The notes below the pieces were generated by a model. That model did not search any database. It was not told the origin of the DNA and saw nothing but the letters and a program-made list of their open reading frames with translations. Position numbers and translations under genes: made by a program. Shown in pieces: positions 25,501 through 35,000 of a DNA stretch of 64,000 bases (positions within the stretch are counted from its first letter, which is position 1; each line of letters begins with the position of its first letter). The DNA comes from Numida meleagris (taxonomy: Eukaryota; Chordata; Aves; Galliformes; Numididae): NCBI RefSeq assembly GCF_002078875.1, contig NC_034414.1, positions 26,322,637-26,386,636 on the forward strand, read 5' to 3'.

Positions 25501-27000
25501 CATGGAAGGGAAGTTTATGCTCATAGTTCTAGAAAAGACTGTACCAGGAAGAAAAGCTATGCTCATGTGACAGAAATGAATTATGTATTAAATCCACTGG
25601 CGTCTGACGGTTGTGAACCAAGCACCATTAGGCAGTAACAACTGTTACAGCATATTCTGGTTACAAACAAGCAGGATTCTGACAGGAAAAAAAAAGCTTA
25701 TTTAATGAGAAATATGCCTCATGGTAAACAAAACATTACTGCATGCATTAAAAAATGAAATTAAAATTGTCTTCTTTACACTTTCTTTCATGCAGGAGAA
25801 CTTGTCTGTCTTGGCTATTCAGTCTGTGTATGATGCATCCATGCCTCACCCTTGTAAGGATGTGGTGAGAGGGGAAATTCTGCCCAGCGCTTGGATCCTG
25901 GAACCTGATGTGGTGAACGGAAGAGATATCACCAGAGTTATTTACATGGCACAGGTAAGATCTTTTGCTACTGTACATCATGTTTGATAACAGTCTAATT
26001 AAGGTTCTGCTTAAGTACACAATCCCAAGCTTTTATACCACCTGAATCTGCTCCCTTGGACACCAAGACTCTTCTGTAAATATTTATTCACAATTTTTAT
26101 ACATTCCATTCTTGCATAGTGAACCAGTACATGATACGTCCAGTGTTAGGGGCTGGAGAATCTTACTTGCATTTCCATCTTGTTATAGGCACAGAAGTCC
26201 ACCTCTGGTAACACTATTTTTGACATGTATGGAAATGCGTATTGTTAACTCTCTTCAACAGAAGTCATAAATTCTTTGCACTTAATAAATACAAAAGAGA
26301 AGATGAAGATTCTAGTTAAGAATGAGAAAACCTTGCCCTCCGTTGACTACAGAGTTATCTGAAAAGCAGGCTGCCTTTAGGACAGTGGTGCCAAGCACCT
26401 AAATGCATCCGGAAAAAAATACCATAAATTATAATTTAAAAGGGAGCTACTGACAGAATTAGCCCTTTAAACTTATCTGTATGTGTTTTTAGGCTAATTT
26501 TTTAAAATATTAGCTTTCAATAGTAACAATTAGCATATACCTTAATGATGCATTTTAAAATTTTCCATGCATTTTACACGTGTTAGTGGAAGTGCAATAT
26601 GTATTTTCAGTAATGCTACACACCCGTGTTTCGAACTAGCAATGTTTAAGCTCAAACCCCAAACCAGTGTAGGTTATACTTACCGAAAGCACTATCAAAT
26701 ATGCAAGGCTTTCAAAGTCTATGGAGCATTGGGAAGAAAAAGATCCAACCCACCACAGAAATTATAGTATTTGGCTGTAAACTTTTGTGCTTAATATGTA
26801 TGTGCAGCACCACAGCTATTTGAAGCTGGCAAAAGTGTTTGCTCCAAAATGGGTCCAGCATCCCCACGCAACGCGTGCCTTTCTTCTACCTTGTACAGGT
26901 GGATCTGGGTGCCCCGGCTATCCCAGCGCGGCTCCTGAGCTCCATCGCTAAGCGGCAGCCTTTGGTCATTGCTCGACTAGCACACTTCCTTGCCAGTTAG
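1371..27000 (+). CDS. STARD9: STARD9, 3' part (kinesin-like START-domain protein), 13 exons in window
   Basis: Spliced coding region: 1371-1561, 7094-7577, 8337-19304, 20101-20298, 21003-21186, 22427-22573, 23219-23324, 23902-24044, 24637-24701, 24791-24996, 25414-25493, 25796-25954, 26899-27000. Every junction has GT-AG ends and the reading phase carries through all twelve introns to a TAG stop. About 13.0 kb, or 4,344 codons, is present; the human protein is about 4,700 residues, so the missing part is the N-terminal kinesin-3 motor and FHA region left of the window. In order: coiled coil, a very long acidic Ser/Glu-rich disordered region, a second Arg/Glu coiled coil, and a C-terminal START lipid-binding fold. 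Known for the family: a centrosomal kinesin needed for pericentriolar cohesion in mitosis, regulated by PLK1 and SCF-betaTrCP. The tail-to-tail arrangement with CDAN1 matches human. Identification is by family knowledge and synteny. Confidence 0.96.
2016..2995 (-). mobile_element. CR1 LINE fragment, 3' part, minus orientation
   Basis: Begins with the reverse complement of the CR1 3' end (agaatcgtagaatgg) and contains the usual ...ccttaaagatcacc... / ...cactaact... blocks. At 2720-2920 the minus strand still encodes a degenerate reverse-transcriptase piece ([20 protein letters not shown]). Its catalytic FADD box has lost one Asp (FADTKL, 2804-2821), so it is dead. It lies in a STARD9 intron, antisense to the gene. 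The left end is clear; the right end is approximate. Confidence 0.85.
2032..2071 (+). repeat. Short duplication within the CR1 3' end
   Basis: ttgaaagggaccttaaag occurs at 2032-2049 and again at 2054-2071, a small local duplication inside the element. Confidence 0.85.
2996..7093 (+). other. STARD9 intron remainder
   Basis: Unique intronic sequence after the CR1, with an A18 run near 3207. No exon-like block with splice signals was seen. Confidence 0.55.
7094..7577 (+). CDS. STARD9: STARD9 coiled-coil exon
   Basis: Acceptor tttgttttag, donor CAG|GTGAGT. Continues the coiled coil ([16 protein letters not shown], then a Lys/Arg-rich helix around [20 protein letters not shown]). Ends on two bases of an Arg/Ser codon that is completed by the giant exon. 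Confidence 0.93.
7578..8336 (+). other. STARD9 intron before the giant exon
   Basis: AT-rich intron ending in a strong pyrimidine-rich acceptor. Nothing else was recognised. Confidence 0.6.
8337..19304 (+). CDS. STARD9: STARD9 giant exon (10,968 nt)
   Basis: One uninterrupted coding exon of 10,968 nt, about 3,656 codons, between the acceptor tttccacag and the donor AAAG|GTAAAT. A TAA overlaps the donor, so the open frame ends right at the splice site. The translation is Ser/Glu/Asp/Asn-rich with few hydrophobic runs and no recognisable globular domain; it reads as intrinsically disordered. Visible short motifs: TQT-type motifs at 17206-17220, 17497-17511 and 17521-17535 (LC8-like anchors), a DSG-type phosphodegron-like motif at 12910-12930, and a basic patch ([11 protein letters not shown]) near 17230. 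A corresponding giant exon is known in mammalian STARD9, so its length is a family trait. Confidence 0.96.
19374..19379 (+). promoter_or_regulatory. STARD9: Intronic AATAAA directly after the giant exon
   Basis: A consensus hexamer 70 nt past the 3' end of the giant exon. The open frame ends in a TAA overlapping the donor, so use of this site would give a clean truncated protein lacking the START domain. No transcript evidence can be seen. Confidence 0.3.
20101..20298 (+). CDS. STARD9: STARD9 exon, Arg/Glu-rich helix
   Basis: Acceptor ttccccgacag, donor AG|GTAGGG. Encodes a basic helical stretch beginning [20 protein letters not shown] and a Ser-Arg patch ([10 protein letters not shown]). 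It carries an AG split codon in and out, compatible with both neighbours. Confidence 0.92.
21003..21186 (+). CDS. STARD9: STARD9 exon, C-terminal coiled coil
   Basis: Acceptor atccttacag, donor AAG|GTGAGT. The peptide [20 protein letters not shown] and the following [20 protein letters not shown] are strongly heptad-like. This is the coiled coil that precedes the START-domain region. Confidence 0.93.
22427..22573 (+). CDS. STARD9: STARD9 exon, Ser/Thr-rich linker
   Basis: Acceptor tctgttacag, donor CAG|GTGAGA. 147 nt, phase 0 to 0. Encodes a Ser/Thr-rich linker ([20 protein letters not shown] and onward) between the coiled coil and the lipid-binding domain. Confidence 0.9.
23219..23324 (+). 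CDS. STARD9: STARD9 linker exon
   Basis: Acceptor cctaaaccag, donor CTGG|GTAAGT, phase 0 to 1. Encodes [20 protein letters not shown] followed by [15 protein letters not shown]. The downstream intron contains a possible alternative exon at 23544-23629. Confidence 0.9.
23544..23629 (+). CDS. STARD9: Possible alternative STARD9 exon (frame-shifting)
   Basis: After the acceptor ttgatattgtag and before the donor AGT|GTAAGA. In the phase delivered by the previous exon it reads [20 protein letters not shown] and onward with no stop. Its length (86 nt) leaves phase 0, while the next exon needs phase 1, so inclusion would shift the frame and hit a stop about 22 codons into the next exon, removing the START domain. 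Either a regulated alternative exon or a coincidence. Confidence 0.35.
23902..24044 (+). CDS. STARD9: STARD9 exon, start of START-domain region
   Basis: Acceptor tctcccacag, donor GAG|GTGAGT. Encodes [20 protein letters not shown] and then [15 protein letters not shown], the first helix of the START fold. Confidence 0.92.
24637..24701 (+). CDS. STARD9: STARD9 START-domain exon
   Basis: Acceptor ttttccaag, donor AA|GTAAGT. A short 65-nt exon encoding [20 protein letters not shown] plus WK, early START domain. Confidence 0.92.
24791..24996 (+). CDS. STARD9: STARD9 START-domain core exon
   Basis: Acceptor gtctttgacag, donor CTGG|GTGAGT. Encodes the beta-sheet core ([20 protein letters not shown], then [20 protein letters not shown]). 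The hallmark START segment V-W-x-L-V-R-D is visible. Confidence 0.95.
25414..25493 (+). CDS. STARD9: STARD9 START-domain exon
   Basis: Acceptor tttttccacag, donor GAG|GTAAGT. Encodes [20 protein letters not shown] followed by ITVEAKE. The R-D-F segment is characteristic of the START fold. Confidence 0.94.
25796..25954 (+). CDS. STARD9: STARD9 START-domain exon
   Basis: Acceptor ctttcatgcag, donor CAG|GTAAGA; 159 nt, phase 0. Encodes the last beta strands ([15 protein letters not shown], then [10 protein letters not shown]), typical of the C-terminal START region before the final helix. Confidence 0.94.
26899..27000 (+). CDS. STARD9: STARD9 terminal exon (START C-terminal helix, stop)
   Basis: Acceptor ccttgtacag; stop TAG at 26998-27000. 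Encodes [20 protein letters not shown] and a final amphipathic helix ending AHFLAS. This C-terminal helix caps the lipid pocket in START domains. Confidence 0.95.
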   Translation: MDLGAPAIPARLLSSIAKRQPLVIARLAHFLAS

Positions 27001-27875
27001 TGTTGATCGAGAAACTGGAGTATTCAACAGCATCTGAAAGACTGCAAGGAGACACAAGCATCCATAAGGGTAAAGTAAAGTGTTTGCTCTTAAGACAGGC
27101 ACAATCAAACCTCACTTGAGGAGCCTGATTGCTAACTTCGGACTATTCAAAGGTATAGCTTGGAAAAAAAAGATCATTTTAGCTAAAGCTCCTTAGAAGA
27201 AACCCAGCAAGTTTTATAAGGATCCCATTTTTCTGGAAACAGCTGTGAAAAACCTCTATGAGCAGGAGGAAGGGGTGCTATCTCTATCAATAGCAGAGGA
27301 AGAGAATTCTTTTTACAATAGCCAGAATTGTACTATTTTGTTTCGATTTCCAAGGAACTACAAAGATTGACCTTCTCCCTTCAGGAAAGTTTGAGCAGTG
27401 GTGAGAAAAAAAGGCAATGGAAGCAACGAAACGCACTAAAACCTGGAAACAGTATTCACATGGCTTGAGACCTTTTACAAACTCTTGAGCAGAAACGCAA
27501 GGCCACTTCCTCACATTGAGATAAATATCAAACGCAGAATTCCTCTAGCAGCATAGATAGAGTCAGCTTGCCATGATAAATTATTTACTTCTCCTTGCAG
27601 GGAAGCTAAAGCAGCGTGACACCCACGAGTCATCCCACCTAATAGATTTTTCTCACAGTTGGCTGACTGCTTACAGCCAGTACAGTTTAAGGGATTTCCA
27701 ATTACCACTATACTATGCAGCAATAGTGGAAGCCACCACACCTCAGGACACAGTTTTACTGCACTACAGAATTAGGTGCTTTGAAATAGAGAAACCAAAT
27801 TGACAGTTTTAAACAATAACTCATTAATAGGAAGTAGTACAGAGTAGTCAGCTTGTTTCTACAATTTGAATCCCG

Positions 27876-28065
27876 CTAATAAGAGTAACTCCGGCACTTT
27901 TCCATAATGGCTTTTTCCATCAGCCTGTCTGTGCTTTCACCCAGAAGCTTTAAGAGCTGAAAATCCAGCCTGGTCCCCGTTCTCATTGTCACTTCTTTGT
28001 TCACAACACGAACAGCTGCCTCCACAGCAGGGAGCACAGTGTCTCCCCGCTCACTTACCTCGCTG
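27876..28065 (-). CDS. Putative terminal exon of an unrecognised minus-strand gene
   Basis: Minus-strand open frame ending with TAG at 27876-27878. It encodes SEVSERGDTVLPAVEAAVRV and then KLLGESTDRLMEKAIMEKCR, ending SYSY. The composition (amphipathic, Val/Leu/Lys/Glu-balanced) looks like a real protein end rather than a random ORF. The acceptor is a NAGNAG (cut at 28065 or 28062) with a CTGAC branch-like site about 35 nt upstream but a poor pyrimidine tract. A competing, better pyrimidine tract lies near 28125, but the frame from there stops at once. Phase agrees with the exon at 28765-28840. The family is not recognised. Confidence 0.45.
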
Positions 28066-28764
28066 CTGTTGAGCTTTGTCCAACGCTCATGTTGTCAGGC
28101 TTCATGTGTTTGGTCACAGGTTCCTAAAATTAAACAAACACAACCAACTCAAGTATCTGAATAACTTTGTGTAGGTCTTCAGCACAATAGTAAAGAATCA
28201 CCTAGATAGCTTCTCTAAGCAATAAAGGCTGCTATAATATCATTTCCTTAGTTCACAGAAGCCCACACTGTTCACATAGCTGCTGCATTTTCCATTTGCC
28301 AAGTGAGAAACACATATTCAAGCACCCACCTTACCAGAGCTGCCTCTGCTATTGGAACACGCGTAGGTACTTTGGGTCAGAGGTGTTTTCCCGCCCTACC
28401 ACAACCTCGCTGCACCTCCCTCCGTAGTTTCAAGAGCCAAAATCTATTTTTAATTTATCTTTGCACAGATGTAATTTTGGCTCTCAGCTTCTATGTTACT
28501 TCCCATCATTAGTATATTAAATTTTAAAAGAAGTGACAGTAGCTATTTTTAATTAATATTTAAGAAAATAGCACTTTTGAGGCGTATCAGCCCAAGGCTC
28601 CTCCCTGCCCAGCTATAGCAGGAAGAATAATAAAACACTTATGATTTGCTTCGTGTTTACCCGAGGTGGCCATAGCTACGTTACCCCCTGTGTATTGCTG
28701 TTCTCCTGGGGTGAGACTCAGCCTTTCTTAGCAGCCTGCCACGCTGCGTCAGGGGACGCTTCAC

Positions 28765-28840
28765 CTGCAGCACTGCACATCTTCCACAGCCCCAGCAACT
28801 GCGCCAAAAGGCAGATGTCCAGATTTGCAGCCTGTCGTAC
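28765..28840 (-). CDS. Putative internal exon of the same minus-strand gene
   Basis: Minus-strand acceptor cctccccccaaaag and donor CAG|GTGAAG bound 76 nt. In the phase required by both flanking candidate exons it reads GTTGCKSGHLPFGAVAGAVE and then DVQCC without a stop. Another frame is also open, so the coding assignment rests mainly on phase agreement. Confidence 0.4.
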
Positions 28841-28944
28841 CTTTTGGGGGGAGGCAAAACAAAGAAGCTTGAACAAGGTAATACAGTAAAGCCCTAGAAA
28901 AAAGTGAGCAGGAACTGCAGCACTGTGTATGTATTGGCTATCAC

Positions 28945-29072
28945 CAGTGCTGCTTCCAGCAGGGATGGCAGGAGGAGGTGAAGGGGCCTTCAGACAGTCC
29001 ACAAAAGATTTGCTCAGTGCTTCGCTTTTTTTCCCTTTTATTTTGGACACGGCACTAGAGTTAAAGCAGTTT
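28945..29072 (-). CDS. Putative internal exon of the same minus-strand gene
   Basis: Minus-strand acceptor gtttttcctacag (strong) and donor ACTG|GTGATA (moderate) bound 128 nt. Of the three frames only one is open, reading SAVSKIKGKKSEALSKSFVD and then CLKAPSPPPAIPAGSSTG: a basic segment followed by a proline-rich linker. It needs a two-base carry-in, so at least one upstream coding exon remains to be placed. No ATG is in frame here. Confidence 0.42.
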
Positions 29073-29411
29073 CTGTAGGAAAAACATCTAGGGGGACTCC
29101 TGTGTCAATGACACCAGTGCCTATGAAGGATAATGTCTTATTGTACAGTGCAGCAGATGTTTATTTTTATATATACATAAGATTGGTTTTTCTATGTTTA
29201 CAAATTAAGTTATTTATATATGCTTGTTTTGAAGCATTTTTATATGCTATCAAAGCTAATTTTTATTTTTATCGGTATTAATGTAACTTTTTTTTTTAAA
29301 TACAATTGTCAATTGATACTAAAAAGCCTATTTATATGGATGTTTTCTTTTGCAAATATAACATTTTTTGGTACCTGTTAATGCATGGCAATGGTTTGTT
29401 GGGAAGAAAGA

Positions 29412-29417
29412 AATAAA
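29412..29417 (+). promoter_or_regulatory. STARD9: Poly(A) signal AATAAA, probable STARD9
   Basis: A consensus hexamer at the end of an AU-rich block. A second hexamer lies at 29570-29575. Confidence 0.45.
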
Positions 29418-29898
29418 ACCTAGCAGACATCATCTACTTTGTTAAACTACAATGGGAAAAACCCAACTTCCTGTCAATTACTGCTGAGCAGTAGATGATC
29501 AGACCAAGCATACGTACCACCTGCTGTTGCATCTCTGCTCTTAATCAAGATTGCTATTTTCATATTCACAATAAAATGTATTTTCTACACAAGAAAAAAA
29601 TGCCCTGTGGTATTTGCTCCAGTTATGACAGCTGTCTGGAACTGTACTTACACGGGAGGAGGTGTTTTTCTACTCGACGAACACTTACCTTAATGAAGCC
29701 AGAACAGGTTAGCTTGTGATAGAAGATGTAGGTCTCCTAGTTGCCCGGAGTGCTGTATACTTCTTTGCAAGGTTTGGCTGCAGCATCAGGTGCCTGGCTT
29801 CCCAAAGCCACCAAGGATAAGTAACATGGGACACCCAGGAACTATGTAGATTAATGACATGACAACGTAAAAAAAACAGAAGCAGAGGTGTTTCTTAC

Positions 29899-29992
29899 CT
29901 GCTGGACAGCACTGAAGAACAGCCTGACTTCTGCCCAGTGGGGCACTATTACACTCTCTGGCAGTAGTAAACTGGTCTTCAGGCTTGATCAC
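29899..29992 (-). CDS. Possible upstream exon of the minus-strand gene
   Basis: 94 nt between the acceptor tttatttaagag and a strong donor CAG|GTAAGA. One frame is open (VIKPEDQFTTARECNSAPLG and onward). It ends in phase 1, whereas the exon at 28945-29072 needs phase 2, so either an exon is missing between them or this one is not part of the coding chain. Confidence 0.25.
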
Positions 29993-30103
29993 CTCTTAAA
30001 TAAACACCTCCAAGCACGTTGTATTACAGAAGGATAATTTAGGCATGTTAAGTTCATGAAAACACCTGTGGCCACAGTATCTATGCAAGTAGTTTTAGAA
30101 TAC

Positions 30104-30163
30104 CCAAATAAATTTGGTTCCAGAGATTGAGCACCTTTTCATCACTCCAGCTTCTCCCTCCAT
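30104..30163 (-). CDS. Possible first coding exon of the minus-strand gene
   Basis: A minus-strand ATG at 30163-30161 in a good context (G at -3 and at +4) opens MEGEAGVMKRCSISGTKFIW to a weak donor TGG|GTATTC. The phase fits the exon at 29899-29992. It starts about 190 nt beyond the CDAN1 poly(A) hexamer, in the same direction. An overlapping ATG at 30174-30176 in another frame gives MTGGDGGRSWSDEKVLNLWN, but that frame does not splice onward. Confidence 0.22.
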
Positions 30164-30355
30164 CTCCACCAGTCATGTAACAAAATAGAAAAAGTGGTAT
30201 TGCAGTACAAGCAAAACAGCAGCATGCAGGACAGAAGTTATCACACATTCTCTGCACCAGCCTTTGTGGCAAGGCACCTTTTTTTTTGTACTTTGTCCCA
30301 GTACAAAGAGGTTATATATCACCAGCTTGGACGCAAAACAAGACGTTTAACCATG

Positions 30356-30361
30356 TTTATT
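30356..30361 (-). promoter_or_regulatory. CDAN1: Poly(A) signal AATAAA on the minus strand, probable CDAN1
   Basis: Plus-strand tttatt is AATAAA on the minus strand, about 1.5 kb past the CDAN1 stop and the clearest hexamer found there. A variant ATTAAA on the minus strand lies at 31366-31371. Confidence 0.4.
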
Positions 30362-31894
30362 ATAACAAACAGCAACTTCAAGGGAGCTCTGCAGCAAAAC
30401 ATCACATAATGCTCAGCCTTAGGGAGCAGGTACGGAACAACACACTGTACTCGCTATTTCAATTCACATTACCCTGATTTTACCGTACACACAGCACACC
30501 TACTTTTAGGGAACCTCTGACTCAGCCATATCTTAAAATCCCTTTAAAAGAAAAAGACGTGCAGACGTTGTGTGCCCTATCTTTCAACACAATACTCAGT
30601 AATCAAAACAAGAAAAATCTCAGTGGAGTTTTAATGCTGACCTTCCTCTCCGTGGTTTCTCTCTGTATCACGTATTTCAACAGAAGCCACAGTTCTACCT
30701 AGTTAGTTCTGGTTGTGTCCCCCCCCCCTTACTTGGCTGTGAATGCTACTTTTTCCCACCTTATACAAGAGGTAAGTTAAGTTAATCAGCAAAATAACCA
30801 GCTTCATTTTGTCCAAATGTTGGTCTTAACACAATATTTGCTTTCTGACAAACCTGTCGCTCCTAGACAAAAGGAAAAAAAAAATCCTCTGATACAGGAG
30901 AAGAAAAATTGTCCCGAGACCTCCAGTGAGCAGGCACTTTTCTCCTAACCCCCAGCAGTCCCAAGGACAAACTCCAGCTGCAGGAGTTGGAAGGGATTCC
31001 TTTCATACCAGCTCTCCAGTGGGTGGCACTGCTTTTTTTTCCCCACTACATTTCTTGTCTGTTGTTCCAGTCTGTAGTTTACTTGCTGGAGTATTTCCTG
31101 TCTGATAAAAGCTCAAACTCAAGGCAAGTAGGATTATAAAAAACAAAGAATAGCAGCTACATACCATTCACATTCACATACTATAAAAAAGTCTTAAAAA
31201 TACTGCCGTCTGCCTTCAGTAAAAAATATAATCAGATATTTTCTCCCTTATTTCTATTAAAAACCCCAAGAAATAACAAGTTTGGTTTCCATCAGGAGGT
31301 GGAAGAAAACTTAATAATTGACATCCTTTAAGAATAATGTTACATATGTTCTGGTGTATATATATTTAATATGTTTTAACTTCTAAAATGAGTCTTAAAA
31401 ACATTAAAATCAAGTCTTTGAAATTGAGCTCACAGTGAAAAATAAATACAGGCTCATCTCCATGTGGTACAGGTTTACCTCTTCCCTCCCCTGGCAAGAA
31501 ATCACATTAAGTTCAGAGATGAGCCAGTCAAGCTGGCCAGAAGCAATCCCCCAGCTCACAGGGGGCCTTGTCCACTCGACTTGATTCCTGGTTTGACCAC
31601 AGTCTGTTGCTGTACAAATACAAAACTGTTAACAAGTAAGAAAACAGCTGCTCTGAGCCATGATCAAGGTGCTTAAAGAACTTCTGACTTGGAGATCTAT
31701 TTGCTGATGTGAATCCTTCAGTAGAGTCACCAGTATAACACATCCATGAACAGAAAGATCAGTGCCATTTTTGCATATAGAGATCTCCTATATGCAGTAT
31801 TTTCCCAGCAAGGGCCTCACAACGCATTCAAAAACTCTAAAAATCCCACTTGCATCTTCATTAGTAATTTCTATCCTCAAAGATTCCATCTCCA
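30356..31894 (-). other. CDAN1: CDAN1 3' UTR (inferred extent)
   Basis: Between the CDAN1 stop and the first good minus-strand poly(A) hexamer. Nothing coding or repetitive was recognised here apart from short A-rich runs. The end is inferred. Confidence 0.4.
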
Positions 31895-32020
31895 CTAACT
31901 TTGTGCTGTCACAGTACCTAGAGATCGTCTGGTCAGGTCACAAGGGTTACTCCTGGGCTCTTCTAGAAGACATTCTGATAAAAATAAACTGGAAACGCTG
32001 TCCAGAGCTTTTAAGAAATC
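31895..32020 (-). CDS. CDAN1: CDAN1 exon 28 (stop)
   Basis: Residues about 1281-1321, [20 protein letters not shown], ending GTVTAQS then TAG at 31895-31897. The human protein ends in a near-identical sequence. Confidence 0.95.
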   Translation of the reverse strand, partial: DFLKALDSVSSLFLSECLLEEPRSNPCDLTRRSLGTVTAQS

Positions 32021-35000
32021 CTGCAACAGACAGATACAGAGCAGAGAACCTTTATTAGCAAGTATCAATCTCCAACATGCAAGCATCACCACCCATAAAA
32101 TAGGAGCTACTTTGCAGCACCCCACTCAGGCCCTTCCCTGCATCTTGCCCCCCTCTGGAATACTCTGGCTCCTCTCCCATTCTGGATGTGGGAGACAAAG
32201 AGATCAGAAGGTGAGCAGTCAGCTGGGCCTGTTCCCAATAGGTCACTCTCAGCCAGGGCACTGCAAATGGAATAAAAGATGGCAACTGAGCTGGTCTCCA
32301 AACTGGGTTACAGTTTTCTCAGAAATGATTCCACTGCATGGGATATTTTGGGATTCACTCAGGTGCAGATTTGAGCCAAAGCACTAGTCACAGTAACAAG
32401 TTGCTGTTAAACAATCCCCTTGCTGTATTAAGCAGGAACTACAGATAGGGCACTGTTACCGGTCTCCTCTACAGGAAACTGAACTCAGGAATTTGCTACT
32501 CCGAAGCTTTCCTTTTTGTTTCACTTGTTATTCACACACACCCAGGTACTTACTGCGGGCCAAGGAAGCTCTTCAAGGCTACGCAAGCAACTCTCTATTT
32601 CACTGGTTCGCATTAGATCACATTCTACAAGACCATGAAGGATGAAATGGAACAAATCCCACTGCAGAAAAAAAGATATCAACATCTCAAAAAAAGTAGA
32701 TTTTGTGTTTGCTTCCTCCTTATCCCAATACAGTTAGTTATTTGCCTTCTTGGATCAGAACAAGGAGAAAAGGAGCAAAAGCAAAAACCAAAGAGCAACA
32801 TCCAAAATGAACAAACAAAATTACTTTTGTTCATGCGTTGCATTCTACCATAACATTATTCAAAACTCAACTAAAAATTTCTAGTTCCCAGTTCCAAAAC
32901 ACACTGAGTATTTAATTCCCATGTGTTCCAAACAGCTTGAAAAACATTCATTTCCTTCCCAAATAAGCTGGTTTCAGCCTGCAGCTAAGCAGGGCAATTT
33001 TCAGCTTGCTAGCTGGGGATCTTGTAAGGTAACACCCACACGTATGTAAAAAATGAAAGCTGGAAGAAGACACAGAGGTTACCAATTGCACAATCATGTG
33101 TGTTCAGTCCAAATAATCTCCTAGACCCAAGTGACCATTTTGCCAGCTGTTCTCAAATTAAGCTGTGCCTTCCTAACAGCCTCCAAGGCAAATACTGGAC
33201 ACTGACAACTGTGCAGCCCTCTTTGTCTCTACCCCTGTGAATGAAACCCGATACTGTCAGCCTTGCTCCCACAAGCAATCAGTTCACACTGCAAGTGAGA
33301 GATCTCCTACGTGAATATATCAGACAAAAACAGGTAACTAGCAGCTCCTCAGAGGTGAACGAACCCTACCTCTTGCTGCTCCACTTCTGCAAGATAACCC
33401 ATGTTCTTCCTGCTGAACATCAGCTGCACAGGAACAGGTGTCCCAAAGTCCTCCTTCCAGACTGAAAGCAGCATTTTCAGAAGGTCATATGTGGGATTAT
33501 TCTTCACTCGGAGCCTCTCAGAGCCTTTCTCTGAGGGTGTGATCCCAAGACTGAGAGGAACACGACCTGAAACTGTAAGAAAAAGAAAAAAGATCAACTT
33601 CTGCACCTGCGTGTTTTCTTTCTACAGCTATCAGCCCAGTCCAATAACACATTTTGCATAGCTGATAACTAAGCAATTGCTGAAGTAAAAACCCCTCTTG
33701 AGCATAAACCACTGAACCTAAGGAGAGCAGAGTCTGAAACATGCAAAAGTGTGAGCTCTTAAACTATACTAAGAAGCATTACACAGGAATATATTTATAC
33801 TTCTCTGAGATAAAGAAGTTAGTTTGCGTACAGTCCCAAGTCTCGAAACGTAATTGAACAGAAACTGAAATAGTCAGCCTATGGGTCCAGAGGAGGGCCA
33901 CAAAGATGATCAGAGGACTGGAGCACCTCTCCTATGAAGAAAGGCGGAGGGAACTGGGCTTGTTTAGCTTGGAGAAGAGAAGGCTCTGGGGAGACCTCAT
34001 TTTGGCCTTCCAGTACTTGAAGGGAGCGTATGAACAGGAGAGGGAACAACTGTGGATAGTGATAGGACAAGGGGGAATGGTTTTAAACTAAAGACAGGGG
34101 AGATTCAGGTTAGATAATAGGAGGAAGTTTTTCACTCAGAGGGTGGCGATGCACTGGAACAGGTTGCCCAGAGAGAGGTTGTGGATGCCCCATCCCTGGA
34201 GGCATTCAAGGCCAGGCTGGATGGGGCTCTGGGCAACCCTGCCCACAGCAGGAGGGTTGAAACTCGATGATCTTTGAGGTCCTTTTCAACCCAGGCCATT
34301 CTACAATTCTATGATTTAATAAAAGAAGAACTAGGCTTTACTCCAAAGAAAAGAGTAACAGAGTAAAACACCATTTAGATCTAGAAAAGATTAAACAGTT
34401 ATATGTAGCTTTGACTATAGGCAGAGTTGCATACCTTTACACAAAGGAAAGTAAAGTCCTACAGTATTTAACTGCAGCTAAGCATACACAGAGGGGACAG
34501 TATCAGGTCCTCCTTGGTACAGTCTAATGGAAAGGGGCAGATTTGCACTGCTGTCCCCCAGAATGACATTTCACAATATTTACACATGGACTGAAAAGCG
34601 AACTGTGTAAAAACTCCTTAGGAAGCTTCTAAAAATGGAGTGCCCAAGATGAAAACATCTGCATGCAGTTAGCAAGCTCACACTGAGAAGAGCACTGTGC
34701 TTAACAGATTAGAGCAAGAAGGGGAAAAAAAAAAAAAAGACTGAAAATGCTTACAGACCTCACAAAACACAGCAAACAAATTACTCCCATTCTCTCAAGA
34801 AAGAGCAATGAAAATATACATGAAGGAAATAAGGCCTTCACTTTTAGGAAAGAAAAAACATAATTTTCAGGAGTAGAAATACTGAAAAACACATCACATT
34901 TAAATAAAGGTCTCAATAAAAGAAAACCAGTGAAGATGTGAATAAGAGCACCAGATACGAAGGACAGTCAGCAACCTTCACAGAAGGTGTACGGAAAAAA

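Larger units (their letters stand above)
19305..26898 (+). other. Introns of the STARD9 C-terminal region
   Basis: Nine introns between the listed exons. The first (19305-20100) contains an AATAAA at 19374-19379. The one at 23325-23901 contains the possible alternative exon 23544-23629. No repeat family was recognised; there are only T-runs (near 22100 and 22790) and a (tttg)n stretch near 21552. Confidence 0.5.
27001..29435 (+). other. STARD9: STARD9 3' UTR (inferred extent)
   Basis: Non-coding on the plus strand after the STARD9 stop. It becomes very AU-rich at 29130-29420. Plus-strand AATAAA hexamers occur at 28221-28226, 29412-29417 and 29570-29575; the second, after the AU-rich block, is the most likely end. 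The minus strand of this same interval carries the exon chain described at 27876-29072, so the two transcripts would overlap tail to tail. The end is inferred. Confidence 0.5.

Noticed and set aside
28066..28131. Alternative minus-strand exon with a good pyrimidine tract (reading EPVTKHMKPDNMSVGQSSTA)
   Set aside because: It ends at a strong donor CGAG|GTAAGT, but the frame stops at once if unspliced, and the incoming phase from 28765-28840 gives a stop after three codons. It may be a competing splice form but does not fit the coding chain.
30081..30176. Minus-strand frame MTGGDGGRSWSDEKVLNLWN as a SANT-like start
   Set aside because: The WSDEKVLNLW phrase looks SANT-like, but the frame cannot be joined to the downstream candidate exon without a stop, and no second helix follows.
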